Shown here in pieces: positions 1 through 15,800 of a DNA stretch of 64,000 bases. Within the stretch, counting starts at the first letter, position 1. Each line of letters opens with the position of its first letter. The stretch is from Megalonaias nervosa (lineage: Eukaryota > Mollusca > Bivalvia > Unionida > Unionidae), in assembly GCA_016617855.1 (NCBI GenBank), contig JAECUM010011119.1:43066-107065 (forward strand), in the 5' to 3' direction. The notes under the pieces are model-generated. The model saw only the letters and a list, made by a program, of their open reading frames with translations. It was not told the origin of the DNA and searched no databases. The translations under genes and the position numbers were made by a program.

Positions 1-2402
1 ACGTGCACCTAGAAATTTACTAGAAATAGAGATTGGCATATCATAAATTTAATTTGTCATCCTAAACATATTTCATAGCGTCATCTTAACAGATTGTACA
101 AGTTCAATCCTTAAAGTGTTATATTTTATTCATAATTATAGTATTACTGTTATTGTTATGATTATTGGCACGTTTAACTTAGAACTTCCAACCCTCTTCA
201 AACCATAAATATTAATACACTCACTCCAAACAAAAACAGCAGTTTATATTTCCCGCAGTTAGTAACTCTATTTAAAGGCAGTCGACTGCATCGAAAGATA
301 TGTCCATAGCTCTACCTTCGGTAGCAGACGACAATGTCAATACCTACTAAATGTAATATCATATAAACTATATTGAATTAGAAAGGTTATGACGTTAAGA
401 AGTAGGTGTTTAAATGAATAAATAATGAAATAATCAAGATTTATATGTTAAAATATTCCTTACCCTGTACAAAGAATATAATATATATAGTCCGTTCGGT
501 TATGTCCATTATCCTGATTCCCTGTTTCCATGAATCTCAATTATAGGAATAACTGATTATAAATCCAGTGTATGTATCCAATTTATCATTGTTATACACT
601 CTTTGATCTTTCCTGAAGTCCTCTTCCTATCTTTTGGGTCTGACATGCGGCATGCCACGTGGGTGTGGGAGCAACAAGAAACACGTCTTTCCTCTTCAGC
701 AGTTAACACACGGCCAAATCCATGGTCATCTGTTCAGGAGGAATAATTACAACATGATTTGCTAGATGGTCACTATGGTAGTCGTACTGGTTGTCGTAGG
801 TTTACATTTAGGACCAACTGTGCTTCTAGATGAAACTGTGTATTATTACCTTCCTCAAAGTACATGTAGTTCAAAAGGAGTAGCAATAATAAAATTGGTA
901 TCAACAGATGGCAGGCAGGCAACAGATCATTGTCACATGAGCTTTTGTCATTCAACAGTAGAGCTACAATATGAAAGTCAGTATAATTTCCTTTTTTATC
1001 AGTTCAAGATTTAAATGAGTACTTCATTCAAGCTGTGCATGTACATACTGATCACATCGATATTTGTAAACGTATAATGGGATTACTTCCCTTAGATCTG
1101 ATTCCATATATGGATTACCTCCCTTTGATCAGATACAGCACATGTGAAATAAAGAGATGCCAATTTATTTGTCTATTTAAGCTAGAGATTACAGTCCTCT
1201 AATACATTCTGCTAGTATATAAAGTAGAACTTCAATTATCTGTCACCCTGTTAACCGTCAGGGCATTGTATGTCAAAATATTAAAAACATATACATGTAC
1301 ATATGTAGATATTAGGATTTTTTGATGACCCTGTCTATTGTAATATATTTTTGATGTACATCTTCTATTATCAGTCTATTCTCATATCCGTCATGGTCTT
1401 GGTCCTGCACCCTGACAGATAATCAAAGTTCTACTGTATGATGTAAACCATGTGCTGTTATCGGTACTGTCTGTACCTCAGCTTATACAGATCTGAAACA
1501 AATTTACCTTTGAAATGAACACAATGCAAATACAATGCAGAATGAATGCAAACAAAATGATCAAATTCAAAACAGAATACAGAATGATGATGATGATAAC
1601 CAAAAATGGAAGATGCTGCTGGTAAATTTCCAAGGTCGAAAGTCATTTCACATGATCTGAGTCTTACACTGACGGACAGCTTTACATTCCTGACATGCTG
1701 TGACATTGTTTTTGTTGAGGTATTTTAATTTGAATAAAACAAACTGAGAAATAAATCTGCTGACAGATACTCTGAAATGATATTTATGTTAAAGTTGTGC
1801 TTGTATCTCATTGATTTCATTCTATTCTGCCTTTTGCATTCAGTTCACTTCCTGTTTTATTAAAGCACATTATTAATAACACAGCATATGAAAGCAATAG
1901 TTATCTCCTCTTGAAAATGGAAAATCTGACTTGAGTAAATGCAAAAGCAGTATGCATTTCTGGCACTGTAAATGAAAAAATAATGAGATGACAGCTAAAA
2001 TGCAAACACGAATGAAATGCAAAGAAATTAATTCTGAATGCAAGTTCCATACAAGCATACATAGTTTTCCAATTCAAACCAGAAGGTGGCACAATTTGGA
2101 TATACATCTACATGTATGTATCTGGAAGAAATTGTGGCACATATATTTTTTACAGGACAGTGTAGATGAATTTCGCTATCCTTTTTAATGTCAGCATTTT
2201 GCTTAAATAAGAAGACTGTATAAGTAAGAAATATCTCTAAAATGTTAAATCTAACGAGCTGTTAAATAACACAAATGTTGCTGTATAGATTAGATTTAGC
2301 AAATTTATAGAATGATTTTTCAATCATACTGTTTCCATTTAAACTCAAAATAGTTAAGGCTATTACCATTTATTTTTTCACATATGTCCAAAATATTGAT
2401 TC

Positions 2403-2427
2403 TGTCTCTCTCTCTCCCCCCCCCCCG
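2403..2427. repeat. (CT)n followed by a poly-C run
   Basis: CT dinucleotides run directly into about ten consecutive C. A short compound microsatellite with no other signal. Confidence 0.8.
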
Positions 2428-4014
2428 TTCCTTTCCTATCCATTATACTTCCACCATTGCTAATTTGCATTTGTACTGAATCTCTTGTGTCTGTTGAGCC
2501 AATCTGATTAAAATCAGAACCACACTGTTATACATGAAGATCGTTTGGAGACTGAGCAGAGTGAATGAAGAGCGTGAATGTGTGCTGAACAATTTGATTA
2601 ACTTTAAGATTTTTGAAAACTGCATTTTCATTGGCTAATTCAAAGGTCACAAGAACATGACCCCTAAGCTGTTGTCGTCAGATCATCACATAGGACAGCG
2701 GAGATCTGATTTTAATCAGATTTTTGTTGAGCCTGAGTTCAAAATAATTGTCAGTTTTGTTCTGAGTGCTCTATTGTTTCTTTATATTATCTTTATATTA
2801 TAATTTATTCAGGGTTTGCAAAGGACACCATAATTAATAAGAATTCATTGTTTAATGTATAGACAGAGAGAAATGGAGAAATCCTAATCCAGTGTACATT
2901 AATGCTACTTGTGTGTTCATTCTTCTGCATGTTATTTTCACCTAATATATTTGTATATCACCATTGTATATTGATATTTATGATTAACAAGGTGAGTGAA
3001 ATTTTAGAGACTTTAAACTCCTGTAATATCATTTCTGCTTTCCCCACCTCCCATTTATTTCCCCTAAAAGAACAGAAATGATTCCCAGGTAACTAGCTAT
3101 ATGTACAGTCATGACACTGCTGCTTGAGACCTTCCAGTTCTGATTTAACCTTGCATTCAGTATCTAGTCAGGAGAAAAATTGTACAGTGGTGTAAGGTCA
3201 CTGTCATTTCCCATCACTGCATGCTGATGTGGATGTTTCAACAGAGATTTGTCTGTGTGATTATGTTATCAGTCAGGTGGTATGAACATAGTTTATGATA
3301 AGACTGGTTGTACTATCAGCCAGTGGCATGATTATAGTAATATGACAAGACTGGTAGTGGTGAATCAGTCTCTTGCCAAACAGACAAATGGAGTAAGCAC
3401 ATCTACTAACAACCAACACTGGAAACTATTCACACCATCAATCATTCTTTATTTCCTATAAGAAGAGTTCAATTTACAATGTGGGTAATAGAAAGAAATT
3501 TAACTATTTACATTGAGACATTGAGGATTACAAATACAGATGAGATTAATTTGAACAAAATGCAGGGCCTTCCATTAGATTTGAAATTGGAGGGTGAGTT
3601 GCCAAAGTAGGTGGGGGGAGGGGAACCTTCCCCAATGGGGATACAGGGTTTCTTTTAAACTAGTGGGGTGTAAAGTAAAAGTAGCCAGGTAAATTATCCA
3701 GCTTCCAGCTGATAAGGAAAGCCTTGAAAAAGTACATGAGAATCTACAATACACATAACCAGTGTACATAAATCTTAGGGACATATATCATTATAGTTTG
3801 GGTCAGTATATATATTTTTTAAATTAAATCTTATAGATTCAAAACATTTGGTGCCAGCTGTTTATCTAGTACCAATCTTTCCTATTAAAATTGTCTGATG
3901 AACTTGACTGTCAAGTAAATTTATAAGATTTGCAAGACCTGTCTTTCAATAAATATTTTCAACCAAAGGTCATGTAAATGCAGTTGATGAATAAATGGAA
4001 TTTGGATTAAGGAG

Positions 4015-5165
<1,151 letters not shown>

Positions 5166-6010
5166 TAATTTATTATTGTTTTTTAGAGCTGTTGTCTATG
5201 ATGCAGGGGAGAAAATGTGTAGCTGAAGTGGGCACAAACATAGGACCTCCCTAGCATTAGTCATTTGCTTCTTTATCATTGGTAAATGAGCCAACATTCT
5301 TGACTGGCTCTAGTGGACTTTCAGATGCAATAATTTTGGTCTATTCAGTATTTTAATTCCCCACCAATGACTTCCAAAGTTTCTGAAAGTTTGCTTTCAA
5401 ATGGACAAATAAATTTAAGATTTTTACTTTCCCTATATGATTCATCCTAAATACATGTAGATGACAAAACATGTTTTCACACAATTGTAATATGTTCCTT
5501 TCCTTGACATAATTTAGCCAAATAAAGAGCTGAAAATGCCATTGAAAACCAACCAACCAACCAGCATTTCTTTTCAAAACACATCACATTAAGTTACAAT
5601 GCCTCTTTCAGTTTTTATATGCAGTGCCATAGATGGGAAGTTATAATAAGGATATCTGCTTTCCCCATTTGAAAATTCACTTGTTCAAAGGATTTTTTAA
5701 AACCTGCCACTGCAGATATGGTAGTCATGTAATATTACCTTTGTTCACCCATCTGTCAAGTTGAATTTTGCCATTAGGTCAATTTTTGGGTGGTAAAGTT
5801 CTATAAACACATTTATTGTTTGTAAAAATTTCAACACTGAAAATAGTTTTTTTTAATGTATTAAAATAGGTACCTCTATTCAAGTCATTCTTACAGTTCA
5901 GAAATGAAAAAAATTAATTGGCTTGTTTGCAAGAAGTTGCGTACAGTTGAGTGTCTTACTCAGCCAGTAGCTGTAATGGCATTTCAATGTGATACTGAGC
6001 ATCACTTTTG

Positions 6011-6108
6011 CTTACACACAACCTCAAAGTAGGTCTCTGTTGGTTATACACAACCTCAAAGTAGGTCTGCATTAGTTACACACAACCTCAAAGTAGGTCT
6101 CTTCTTTG
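6011..6108. repeat. Three tandem ~33-36 bp units
   Basis: The phrase 'cacaacctcaaagtaggtct' occurs three times in tandem with a variable spacer. Confidence 0.85.
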
Positions 6109-6588
6109 TATTATAAATACATCTTTCTTGCATGTATTGTACACAGAGGTCAAACATGGATATGAAATAGGTTGTATACATACTGTACGTTTGAAACATC
6201 ATGGATGATTGAAATATATTTGTAGATATACCTAAGAACTGTTTTGATCCATCCTCTTGGACATGGCTTGGAGGATGTAAATTGTAGGGCTGGTTAAAAT
6301 TGGGACTGTGTTGATTTAGTATGGGACTATGTTATTTTATTGCAGAAACTTGTTTTGAGTCTCTATTTCTTCTACAGGTGACAGAAGTGACTAGGACTGG
6401 CCTGAGCTTTTGCATTATTCATGGATGTGCATCTCATACAGAAAATAAAATACAGAAAGAGAGGGAACTGTAGTAACTAGGCAGCTATTTTGTAATTTGA
6501 TGGTAGAAAACTGGATCACAGATTGTACTTCCTACATTGGGTCATCAGCTACACATCCAAGATTCCAGACCATTGATCAGATGTTAAA

Positions 6589-6716
6589 ATGGCAGCTGTG
6601 GGTGAAAATAAGAAGTCGGCATACCATAGGTTGCATTCAGCAACAGCTTATGACTGGGAAGCTGACAGAAACAGGCGGAAGGATATTACTGACGATGGCA
6701 CTATGACATTTTTCTG
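6589..6716 (+). CDS. PTDSS2: PTDSS2 coding exon 1
   Basis: Encodes residues 1-42 and two bases of W43. The N-terminus is hydrophilic (about residues 1-34) and runs into the conserved DDGTMTFFW motif just before the first membrane segment. The donor is gtatgt after TTTTTCTG. Human PSS2 has a longer N-terminal tail, so a shorter tail here is plausible for an invertebrate. A pyrimidine tract and AG at 6376-6377 could be the acceptor of a non-coding upstream exon. Confidence 0.93.
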
Positions 6717-9700
6717 GTATGTTATTGTGGAAAAAATAATCTTATAGACTAAGGATAATTTCAGATCATAATATTTCAGTGTTTTTAAATTTTCACAAAC
6801 TGCAAATTTATCATTTTCACAGCATGAATTTTTTAAAAATCAGATAGATTTGAAGTGGGCTTATGTGTCAGATTTTCATTGCTGGACTGGTTTTTGACTG
6901 ATGACTGGGCACCAGTGATCAACCAGTAATGAGGCTTCAAGCACTGGTCACTAGGGTTTTGATTATCAGTAAGGGAGGGGGGACATGGATTGGGTCAGTA
7001 CACCCCCACCACCAGAAAACTCCCATTTTTATGTTACTGTTTAATCCCTATTGGGATTGGGAGTTGGGTTGTACTGGAATAGGGATCATATTAACATCTC
7101 TTTTTGTATGTTCCTATTCAGTCCCTACAGGATGGGGGAACCCTCCTCTACTTGCCCACCCCCTCTGAACATCATGGATGTGCCTGCCTTGTTTTCAAGT
7201 TTAGGTGGATGTGACATTCCATGGACTTACTTCCTCCAACATTGTCCAGCAAAAAGAGGGGAATGTTGCTCACCTTCAAGATGGTTGAGAAGGGATCAGT
7301 GATCCAATATACCTAGGAGGAAACCTACTGGAGTTAGCCCCATCATCCCCTGAGAGGGGTTATTGGATGACAGAAACCCCATTTCAGTGTTTCCTCTCTC
7401 AATAGAGAAATACTGGGAAGACCAGTCTTGTTTTGCCATGGGAGCTGGCTCAGGCTGATAATGTCCTTTCCATCATGGTGGACTTGAATGAGTTCTTAGA
7501 GGATCCAGTGGCAACAGTGTCTCCAATTCCATTGGGTTCCCCTGCTCCTTCTCTTGTACAATCAGGTGCTGGAGGAGGAGGAAGCTTTGATATTTGATAA
7601 GGTGATGAAGTTTACAGCCTCTTCCCCCCTACAAACTCGTGTCCTGAGCCTGTAGAGGCTTTGCAGGGCTTCCTTTCATTCTGATCTTCTGGTATAAATG
7701 CAGTCTATTGTGTGATATGTGAATGAAAACAGAGAATGTAAAAAAATTAGTTTTATACTTCACTATAGTACCTCACCTTGCAGTTGTTGATATTATCATA
7801 GAATCTAAGCTATATTGTACACAAAATCCCAGTGTACTTGGAATTGACATGAAATTTACATGATTATTGTCAACAGAACTTTCTAAAAAAACAGGTAAAG
7901 GGTGGTATTAATGATTTTTCCCTTGCATTTTCATACAAGTTTTTGTTTACTCTGCCACTTATTTTTCAGTTTGCTATCTTCCCCTATTTAATCATGTATG
8001 ATTTACATACTATTTGAATAGGAACATGCTATGAATTTTCTTTCATTCCAAAAGTAATCTTTAACCCAGTCAAACTTTAGAAGTAAAACCTTGCAATGTA
8101 GTTGTTTCCAATAACAAATTTAAGCTTAATTTTGATGTTTATGTGAATTATATTCAGTTCCTTGGAATGCACAGAGAAGGAGGAAAATGCACTTAGTGAT
8201 GTTAAAGAAATGCCTCTCAGATGCTAGTACATTTTCAAGTTATTCTTTTTTCTCCTTCTACGTACAATCAACTCTCACTTTCTCTCTGCTGCTAAAACCG
8301 ATGCTTCTTACATTCTGAGTATAGTTTTGGTTAAGTTTTTGAACATTTCAGAAACGTCACCCACTTGGCACAGACAGAATGCCATCAGACAACTCCATAG
8401 GTTGTCAGATAATGGTAATAAGCTTTTCAGGATAGAGTTTCATACTTGATATTTCTGATTACTGTAATTACACTGATGGCATGAATAGAGTGACTTTAAA
8501 GTTAGACAGTTAAACCAGTTATTGAATGGATGGTCATTAGCCATTTGCGATAACTGTAGTAACATAACAACTCATTTCTTTTTTTCAGGCGAGCGCACAC
8601 AATTACAGTTTTGCTCATATTCAGCTGCATTTTGGTATATGTTGCAATCTTTGAGGTACCATCCCCTGACAATGATTACAACATGAAACGGTATGGTCTT
8701 ACAATAAAATTGTGTTTTGACTTCTTATCCCCAAACTATTTTAGAAAGTGTTAGTGATTTTCATACCTTCCTTCTGTTGGTCAGTCTAGGTATCCATCTG
8801 TCTGTTACCTCATGTCCTAAACAACTGTGTGGAATTTTGTGAATCTGTGTAATGTTTTCCCTGTGGTGACCATCTGCAAGAGGGGTGTCATTCTCAGATC
8901 CTGTCCCAGGGATCCCTGGGAGGGGTCAAAGGTCAGATGCACAGAAATTACAGTTACATTTCAATTTTGTAAAATATTTTGTACTTAAACTTTATATAGG
9001 CAATCATAGCAGAAGACATGAATCTTATATATCATAGATTTTGCATTATGACTGTTGTATCTGTTGTAGGAAAGGGGTGAGTACCAGGTGGTTGGGTGGG
9101 TAAGAGTTGTTTGGAATACAGGGATCATACTTTTTTTCTGGTTTCACCGTTTGCCAGATCCTGATGGGGGTTACTGAAGCCCAAGTCTGAATGGGTATGG
9201 GTTTCAACAGACCTGAGGGATTTGACAAAAATTGTTACCAGGAAAAACAAGTCTGATCAATATTCTTACATAAAAATGAAAAAAAAAAACTTTAAAATTT
9301 CAGATGCAATTTAAAGTTTTCTTAGTGAAGTCATCCATTTGGTACACTGGCTTTACTTAATCCTTACCAGAGACTGTGCATGCTCATAAACAGCTGATAT
9401 AAAATAGTCAGTGTGCATGGGTGTCTCACAAGAGAGCCAACTTTCTGAATAAGAAAGCAACTACCAGATGATTGGCAGGTAAATACATTAAATTATTCCG
9501 ATTCTGAACAGTATTTTGATACATAAATGTGGATGCACGCTGGATACTGTGTAATAGATGAGTTGAAAGTCTACTTTGAGTACCATATTTACTGTATATG
9601 TTGGGACACCATAAATTAATTTTAAAAGTAATTTTTTTGTGCACTGTATGTTCTGGGACACATCTTTTTTTTCAAGTCGTAAGTTGTGGGACACCTTTTA

Positions 9701-12700
9701 AATCATTTGAAAATTACATGTTGGAAAATGCACTCCAACTGAAATTTAAAAAAAATAAATCTAATACTATGTACTTGAGATAAAACTCTTTAATCCACTG
9801 CAGCAGCATCTTGTCAACACAACCGTTCTCCTGCACACACACAATCCATTCTTTCGGTGCATGAATATTTTTTAGCTTTCTCATACCACGAAATATTTTT
9901 ATAGGCAACACATCACCTGAAGCAAAAACTACAAGGACTAAAGTCAGATTTGTTTAAATCTGCACGAGTCTAATTCTCACACTTTTGACCCCCATCTTAT
10001 CGTCAGTCCATCCAGGAATGCAATCAAAGTACAGTAGAATTTCATCCATGTTAATGATCATATTGTCAGCGAAATTGCCTGCTTCTCTTCAGGCCTTAAG
10101 GAATTCATCACATGATTTTATTTTCTCCAGATCTCCTGGGCAACACTGGGTTATCGATGTCCGTGCACAAAGCACTATATTTTGTCACTTTAAAAATTGT
10201 TCCATTGTTTCAATTTATTTTCAAAATTACCATGAATACCAGTAAAAAAGAACCAAAGTAGCTTCCATATCTCAGCTGTCTTTGTATATTAAAAAAAAAA
10301 TAAAATATCTGCACACTTAAAAGAATCCATAGTCAGCTTCCAAGGTCAGCTTGCTTTGCAATAAAATAACCTTTGTATTGGTATCCTTAAAAATAAAGAA
10401 ACAAAAGTAACCAAAGTCAGCTTCTGAGGTCGGCTTTCTTTGTAATAAAATAACCTTTGTCTTTGATGTCCTGTTGGTAAGTTCAAAGAAGGAGTTTACT
10501 GCTCGCTGCCAGTTGTGTTTATTCACCACCCAGGCTTCTATGTGCTTGACATCTGTAGTAATAATTAATACAAAGGAACAATGATGTCTGCGGGTAAATA
10601 GTAATGATACTTTTGTAACCCATGCTGGCAAAAAGATTGCCACTTACACTCCAGTGAATATGTTTTCAAATAATGATTTTTATTTGTAGACCTGGATAAT
10701 AATTCAATCTTGGTTATTTTGCACATAACACTATGTCATGCGTGAATGACATTTGTCTTCAAGATATCAGTTGATTATTTCTCTCTTGTTTGTGATTTTT
10801 GTTGGATCCAGTTTTCAGTCGGATAACATATTCAAACCTTTGAGCACAACCAGACACAATTTGTTTCTCAATGTTCATGTCATTGAACAATGTGGTGTGT
10901 GTTATCGGATATAAGTGATACATGCTACAGTATGGAAGCCTATGCTACATACACGGATTTTGTGGATATATTTTATTCTTTAATGCTCATGTTGGAAAAA
11001 AAGGAATAAATGATAACAATACAAGGTTAGTTTCTTTCTTTTTATTCACAAATAAGCATTTTATCTATTTTATTACAATGTGCATGGTGGGGGAGCACAA
11101 ATGCAATACAAATTTATTTTGTTTCTTAAGTCTTGGGACATATGACCTAGGTGAAAAAAAAGTTTCACAATAGGTTCTGGGACAGGAAAAAAAAAATTTA
11201 TTTTATCATGTCCCAATATTTATGGTAAATATGGTACATTGTTATTTCTACCACTCATATTAAATACAATGAATTAGGGCAAGAGAATACATTTTATTTT
11301 TCAACTCTGAAAATTTCTTTTGCCTGTGTAACTGGAGAGTATGACCGGAGTGCATGTTTTCAGCCAATGCACACATGATACAGAATACTGGGGGGCCCCG
11401 AGTGGCCGAGTGGTCTAAAGCGCTCTTCGTTACGGATCACTACCATCTCACCTCTGTCTGCGTGGGTTCGAGTCTAGGATTCGGCGAATGTGGATATGTG
11501 AGAAAGCTTGCCAGTAGCTTCTCGTGGGTCGGTGGTTCTTTCCGGGGATTTCCGGTTTCTTCCTCCACCATTAATACTGGCCGCCATGTATAGCCTATCG
11601 TGTGCTGAAAAATGGCGTTAAGCCCCACAACAACAACAACAACAACAACAGAATACTGGGTAATTTGTATTTTGGTGCAGCTCAAATAAAGGGTAAATAA
11701 AATGAAACACCAGGCATCAGTGCCACATGAAATTCAGTGTTGATACATTGATATGACCACATTCATATACCTTGTCCAGCAATGCTGCACAGGCATTTTA
11801 TATAAGAATATGCTGTGAAAAGGGTGGGGATTTGTGATGGGAAGCCATAACATTTGTTCTAGTTCATATTTTAAGAATAAAGTTATAAATCAAAGTGTTT
11901 AAGTGATTTGTTTATGATACACTTTAAAGACAATGGTTAATAGTTACTGTATGTCAGGTCTGACTGCAAACTGCATAGACCCAGATCTACTGTTACATGT
12001 TATACTGGAAGGTCTCGATCTATGATGTTTGTTAAGGGTAATCAGTAGGAAAAAAAATAGACCCTGATCTGCTGTGAGAGTTTATGTTGTTTGCATTTGG
12101 GCTTGACTTGCACATGAGTATATATGGTGTATTTCAGTTCTTTTCTTTGTGACTGTTTCAAAGTCTGAATGGTTTTTGATCATCATATAATTCTCTAATA
12201 GCAGTGGTTTAGAATATATCTTTGGTTTATGGTTTTTTTCCATAGTTTACCTATGTTACCCATTTGTACCAATTTTTTGGATTACTGCAGAAAATCTTTC
12301 ATCACAGTGATTGATATGGCCTTTAGTACATTATGTCAAAATAAATGTTTTCATTATAGATATAATTCCCTGTTTTCTTTGCACTTGCTCCAGAACACAC
12401 CTGTCCAGTTTTTAACACATTTTATTATTATAATGTACCATCATCTATGATACAGAACACACCTGTCCAGTTTTTAACACATTTTGTTATTATAATGTAC
12501 CATCATCTGTGATACAGACTATTCCGGCAGCCTAAGTGGTTAGAGCATCTGCCTCAGATGTGGGATATCACAGGTTTGAAACCCGGCCAAGTCATACCAA
12601 AGACTTATAAAAATGGTACTAGCAGCTGCCTCATGTGGCACTCAACATTAAGAGGTTAGTGTTAAGACTGGTCAACCTGGTGTCAGGATAATGTGACTGG

Positions 12701-12823
12701 GTGGGACATGATGCCACATGACTGCGGCATGATGCCCCAGTGCTAGACATCACTATAAACTGCCACACTGCAGACATTGTAGCGATATGACTGAAATTTT
12801 TTAAAAGCTGTTAAAATTCAGAA

Positions 12824-12885
<62 letters not shown>

Positions 12886-15800
12886 CTTTGAGATGTTGTA
12901 CAACTCTAAGGCTGAGGGAGAACTGCATAATTTTAAAGTTTTCTTCACTTGGAATTGCATGGGTAGCCAGGTCAGAAGTTTAATTGAAAGCTCTGGTGGA
13001 CAACTATTTTTGGGTGTTTAATCCACAGTAATTTTTTGCAACATAAAAGCATTGAAATTGGCCTTTGATGTTTCAGAAATTTTCAACATGTTCTTAATTA
13101 TGACATTTAATCTTGACATGAACACATCTGTCCTGATTTTCTAAAATATATTTAAAAAACAAAGATGTCTATCTCTTGATATTTTGTATTTTTCAGTGGT
13201 ATTACAGCTGCTGTGTTGGCCTTCTTGTTGTTTGGTGTAATACAGACACCTGATGGACCCTTTAAGAGGCCACATCCAGGTAATATTTGTACTATGCAGT
13301 CGTGATTATCCAAACCATTCACATGTTCAGATTCATTGGGGGTTCATGGGAATGTTTTGAATAATCATGAGTTTATAAAATTAATTTTTACATTTGCATA
13401 TATTATAAGTATTTCCTGATGTTTTTAAGGATTTCTTGGGACCAAAACTAGGCCCCATTCCTAATGTAAATGTTCCCAATCCCGAAGCACATGTGCCCCA
13501 TTCCCACTGTACATGTTCCCCATTCCCAATGCTGATGTGCCCCAATCCCAATGTGCATATGCTCCAATGTAAATGTGTCCCATTTCCAATGTAAACATGC
13601 CCCATTTCCAATGTATATGTGCCCCAATCTCAATGTAGATGTGCCCCATTCCCAATGTCAACATGCTCCACTTCCAGTGCCAATGTGCCTCATTTCTGAT
13701 ACAAATGTGCCCCATTTCTGATACAAATGTGCCCCAGTCCCAATGTAAACGTGCCTCATTGCCAATGTGAACATCCCCCACTTCCAGTGAAAATGTGCCT
13801 CATTCCCAATATCAACATGCCCCACTTCCAATGTAAATGTACCTCATTTCTGATGCAGATGTGCCCCAATCCCAATGCAAATGTGCCCCAATCCCAATGC
13901 AAGTATACCCCAGTCCCAATGTAAACATGCCCCATTTCCAATACAAATGTGTCTCGTTTCTGATGCAGATGTGCTTCAATCCCAATGCAGATGTGCCCCA
14001 TTCCCAATGTAAACATGCCCCGTTTCCAATGCAAGTGTGTCCCAATCCCAATAAATTTATATTATTGAGGTTTAACTGTATTGATATTCTTGCTGAAGGC
14101 AATGCAAAATGCTACTGTTTAAATATGGATATGGTTATGTTTGTTTGGGTATTTAAAGAAATTGCTGCTTTCAGTATTGTTATTAGGCAATTTCATATCA
14201 GTAATTGATGGTTGTCAAGAAGGATTACTTGTTATATTAATGTATGAGAGTATGTAATTATTGTTAACAAGGGTCACATGCTAATAATGTATGAGATAAT
14301 CTGGCTGTTGTCAGCAAGGGTCACATCCTAATATTAATGCATGAGAGAAACTGGCTGTTGTCAGGAAGGGTTACATCCTAATATCAATGCATGAGAGAAA
14401 CTGGCTGTTGTCAGGAAGGGTTACATCCTAATATCAATGCATGAGAGAATCTGGATGTTGTCAAAAAGGGTTACATCCTAATATTAATGTATGAGAGAAT
14501 CTGGTTGTTGTCAAGAAGGGTTACATCCTAATATTAATGCATGAGAGAATCTGGTTGTTGTCAACAAGGGTTACATCTCAATATTAATTTATGAGAGAAC
14601 CTGACTGTTGTCAGGAAGGATTACTTGTTAATGTGATTGAATTTAGTAGATTTGAGTACTTTACATATTTTAAAACTTCTGGAATGCTGGAAAAAAATCA
14701 AGTATTTGTGCTGTTCTTTTTTAGCAAGCCTTTCCTTGGTTTAGGTGTTCCAGTTTTAAATTTAGGTTAGTGACATGCAGACATGAAGTTTAGATACAGT
14801 AGACATGGTTTGTTTTTATTGTTTAAATCACAAAAATATCTACTTATCTGTAGAACAGATTTTCACTTGATTATAGAAACTGACCAACATACAACTATCA
14901 GAAAGGTAAGTGTATATTATTCAAATTTCAGAATGAATAGATAACATGAGTTCTGTACCAGTTACCTATTTTATTGTTGTAAGACTTAGTCTGTGGCTAA
15001 AATTGTATCTAATATTACGAAGAACTTCATTATAAAATGATTTAGATTACTATAAAAAAAGACATGTAATTGTATTTTAAATTCTTCTTTCATTGATATG
15101 GTTATTAAGGCAGAGAGCATTATGTTTTTAGTCAACCAGTCTGTCTGTTGCCAATTTCATTTCCACACAGTAACAGTAGTTAATACGAGTTGTCCACAAT
15201 CTATTGTTATCAAAAGTTGTGAGTGGTTTACATTTGGGGTAAAAATCCTATTGATTTTAGAGTCAAAAGTCAGAGTTCAAAATAATTGTGACTGAAAGAA
15301 AAAAAAAATGGTTTCTGCAAAACAACTTGAGTTCATCCCATCTACAGTGATCAAACTTTGTAGATATCTTGCATGTGAATTAAGGAAAACCCCAAATTAT
15401 TTTGGTTTCAAAGTTCAAAGGACAAGGTTACAGTGACTGAAAGAAGAAAAATGGTTTTCATACAATGACATTAATTCTACATCACATGCCTGGACAGAAC
15501 TTTTTGGATGGCTTACACTTGGGATAGGGAAGACATCTGTCAGTTTTGGGGTTTAAAGGTGATGTGTCAAGGTCATTGTGACTAAAAGAAGAAAAGTCAT
15601 TTCTGCACAGAAATTTCAGTTATTTGCTTAGAGAGCTATTGACCATGGGGCAGGCTGTTCATGGTTCTCTTATTGTACTTCTGATGTGTATTCTGGGTCA
15701 GTGGCCTTTGTTACTAATAAAGTAATTTAATAGAATTAAGCTTAATCATATTTTCCTTGGTTAAGTTGACATTGACTGTCAGAAAAATGTTGGCAAACAT

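Larger units (their letters stand above)
8691..13196 (+). other. PTDSS2 intron 2
   Basis: GT-AG intron of 4.5 kb. It holds the pogo-like element, SINE-A copy 1, the 62-bp duplication and SINE-B copy 1. The stretches 8691-9580, 11660-12390 and 12885-13196 show no recognisable feature. Confidence 0.9.

Noticed and set aside
766..1014. An 82-codon open frame near the window start
   Set aside because: No recognisable domain, no splice context, and codon use no different from the AT-rich flank.
13381..14208. Several overlapping open frames of 60-123 codons on both strands
   Set aside because: They are read-through of the 22-bp minisatellite; residues repeat every 22 positions and no start, splice or domain supports a gene.
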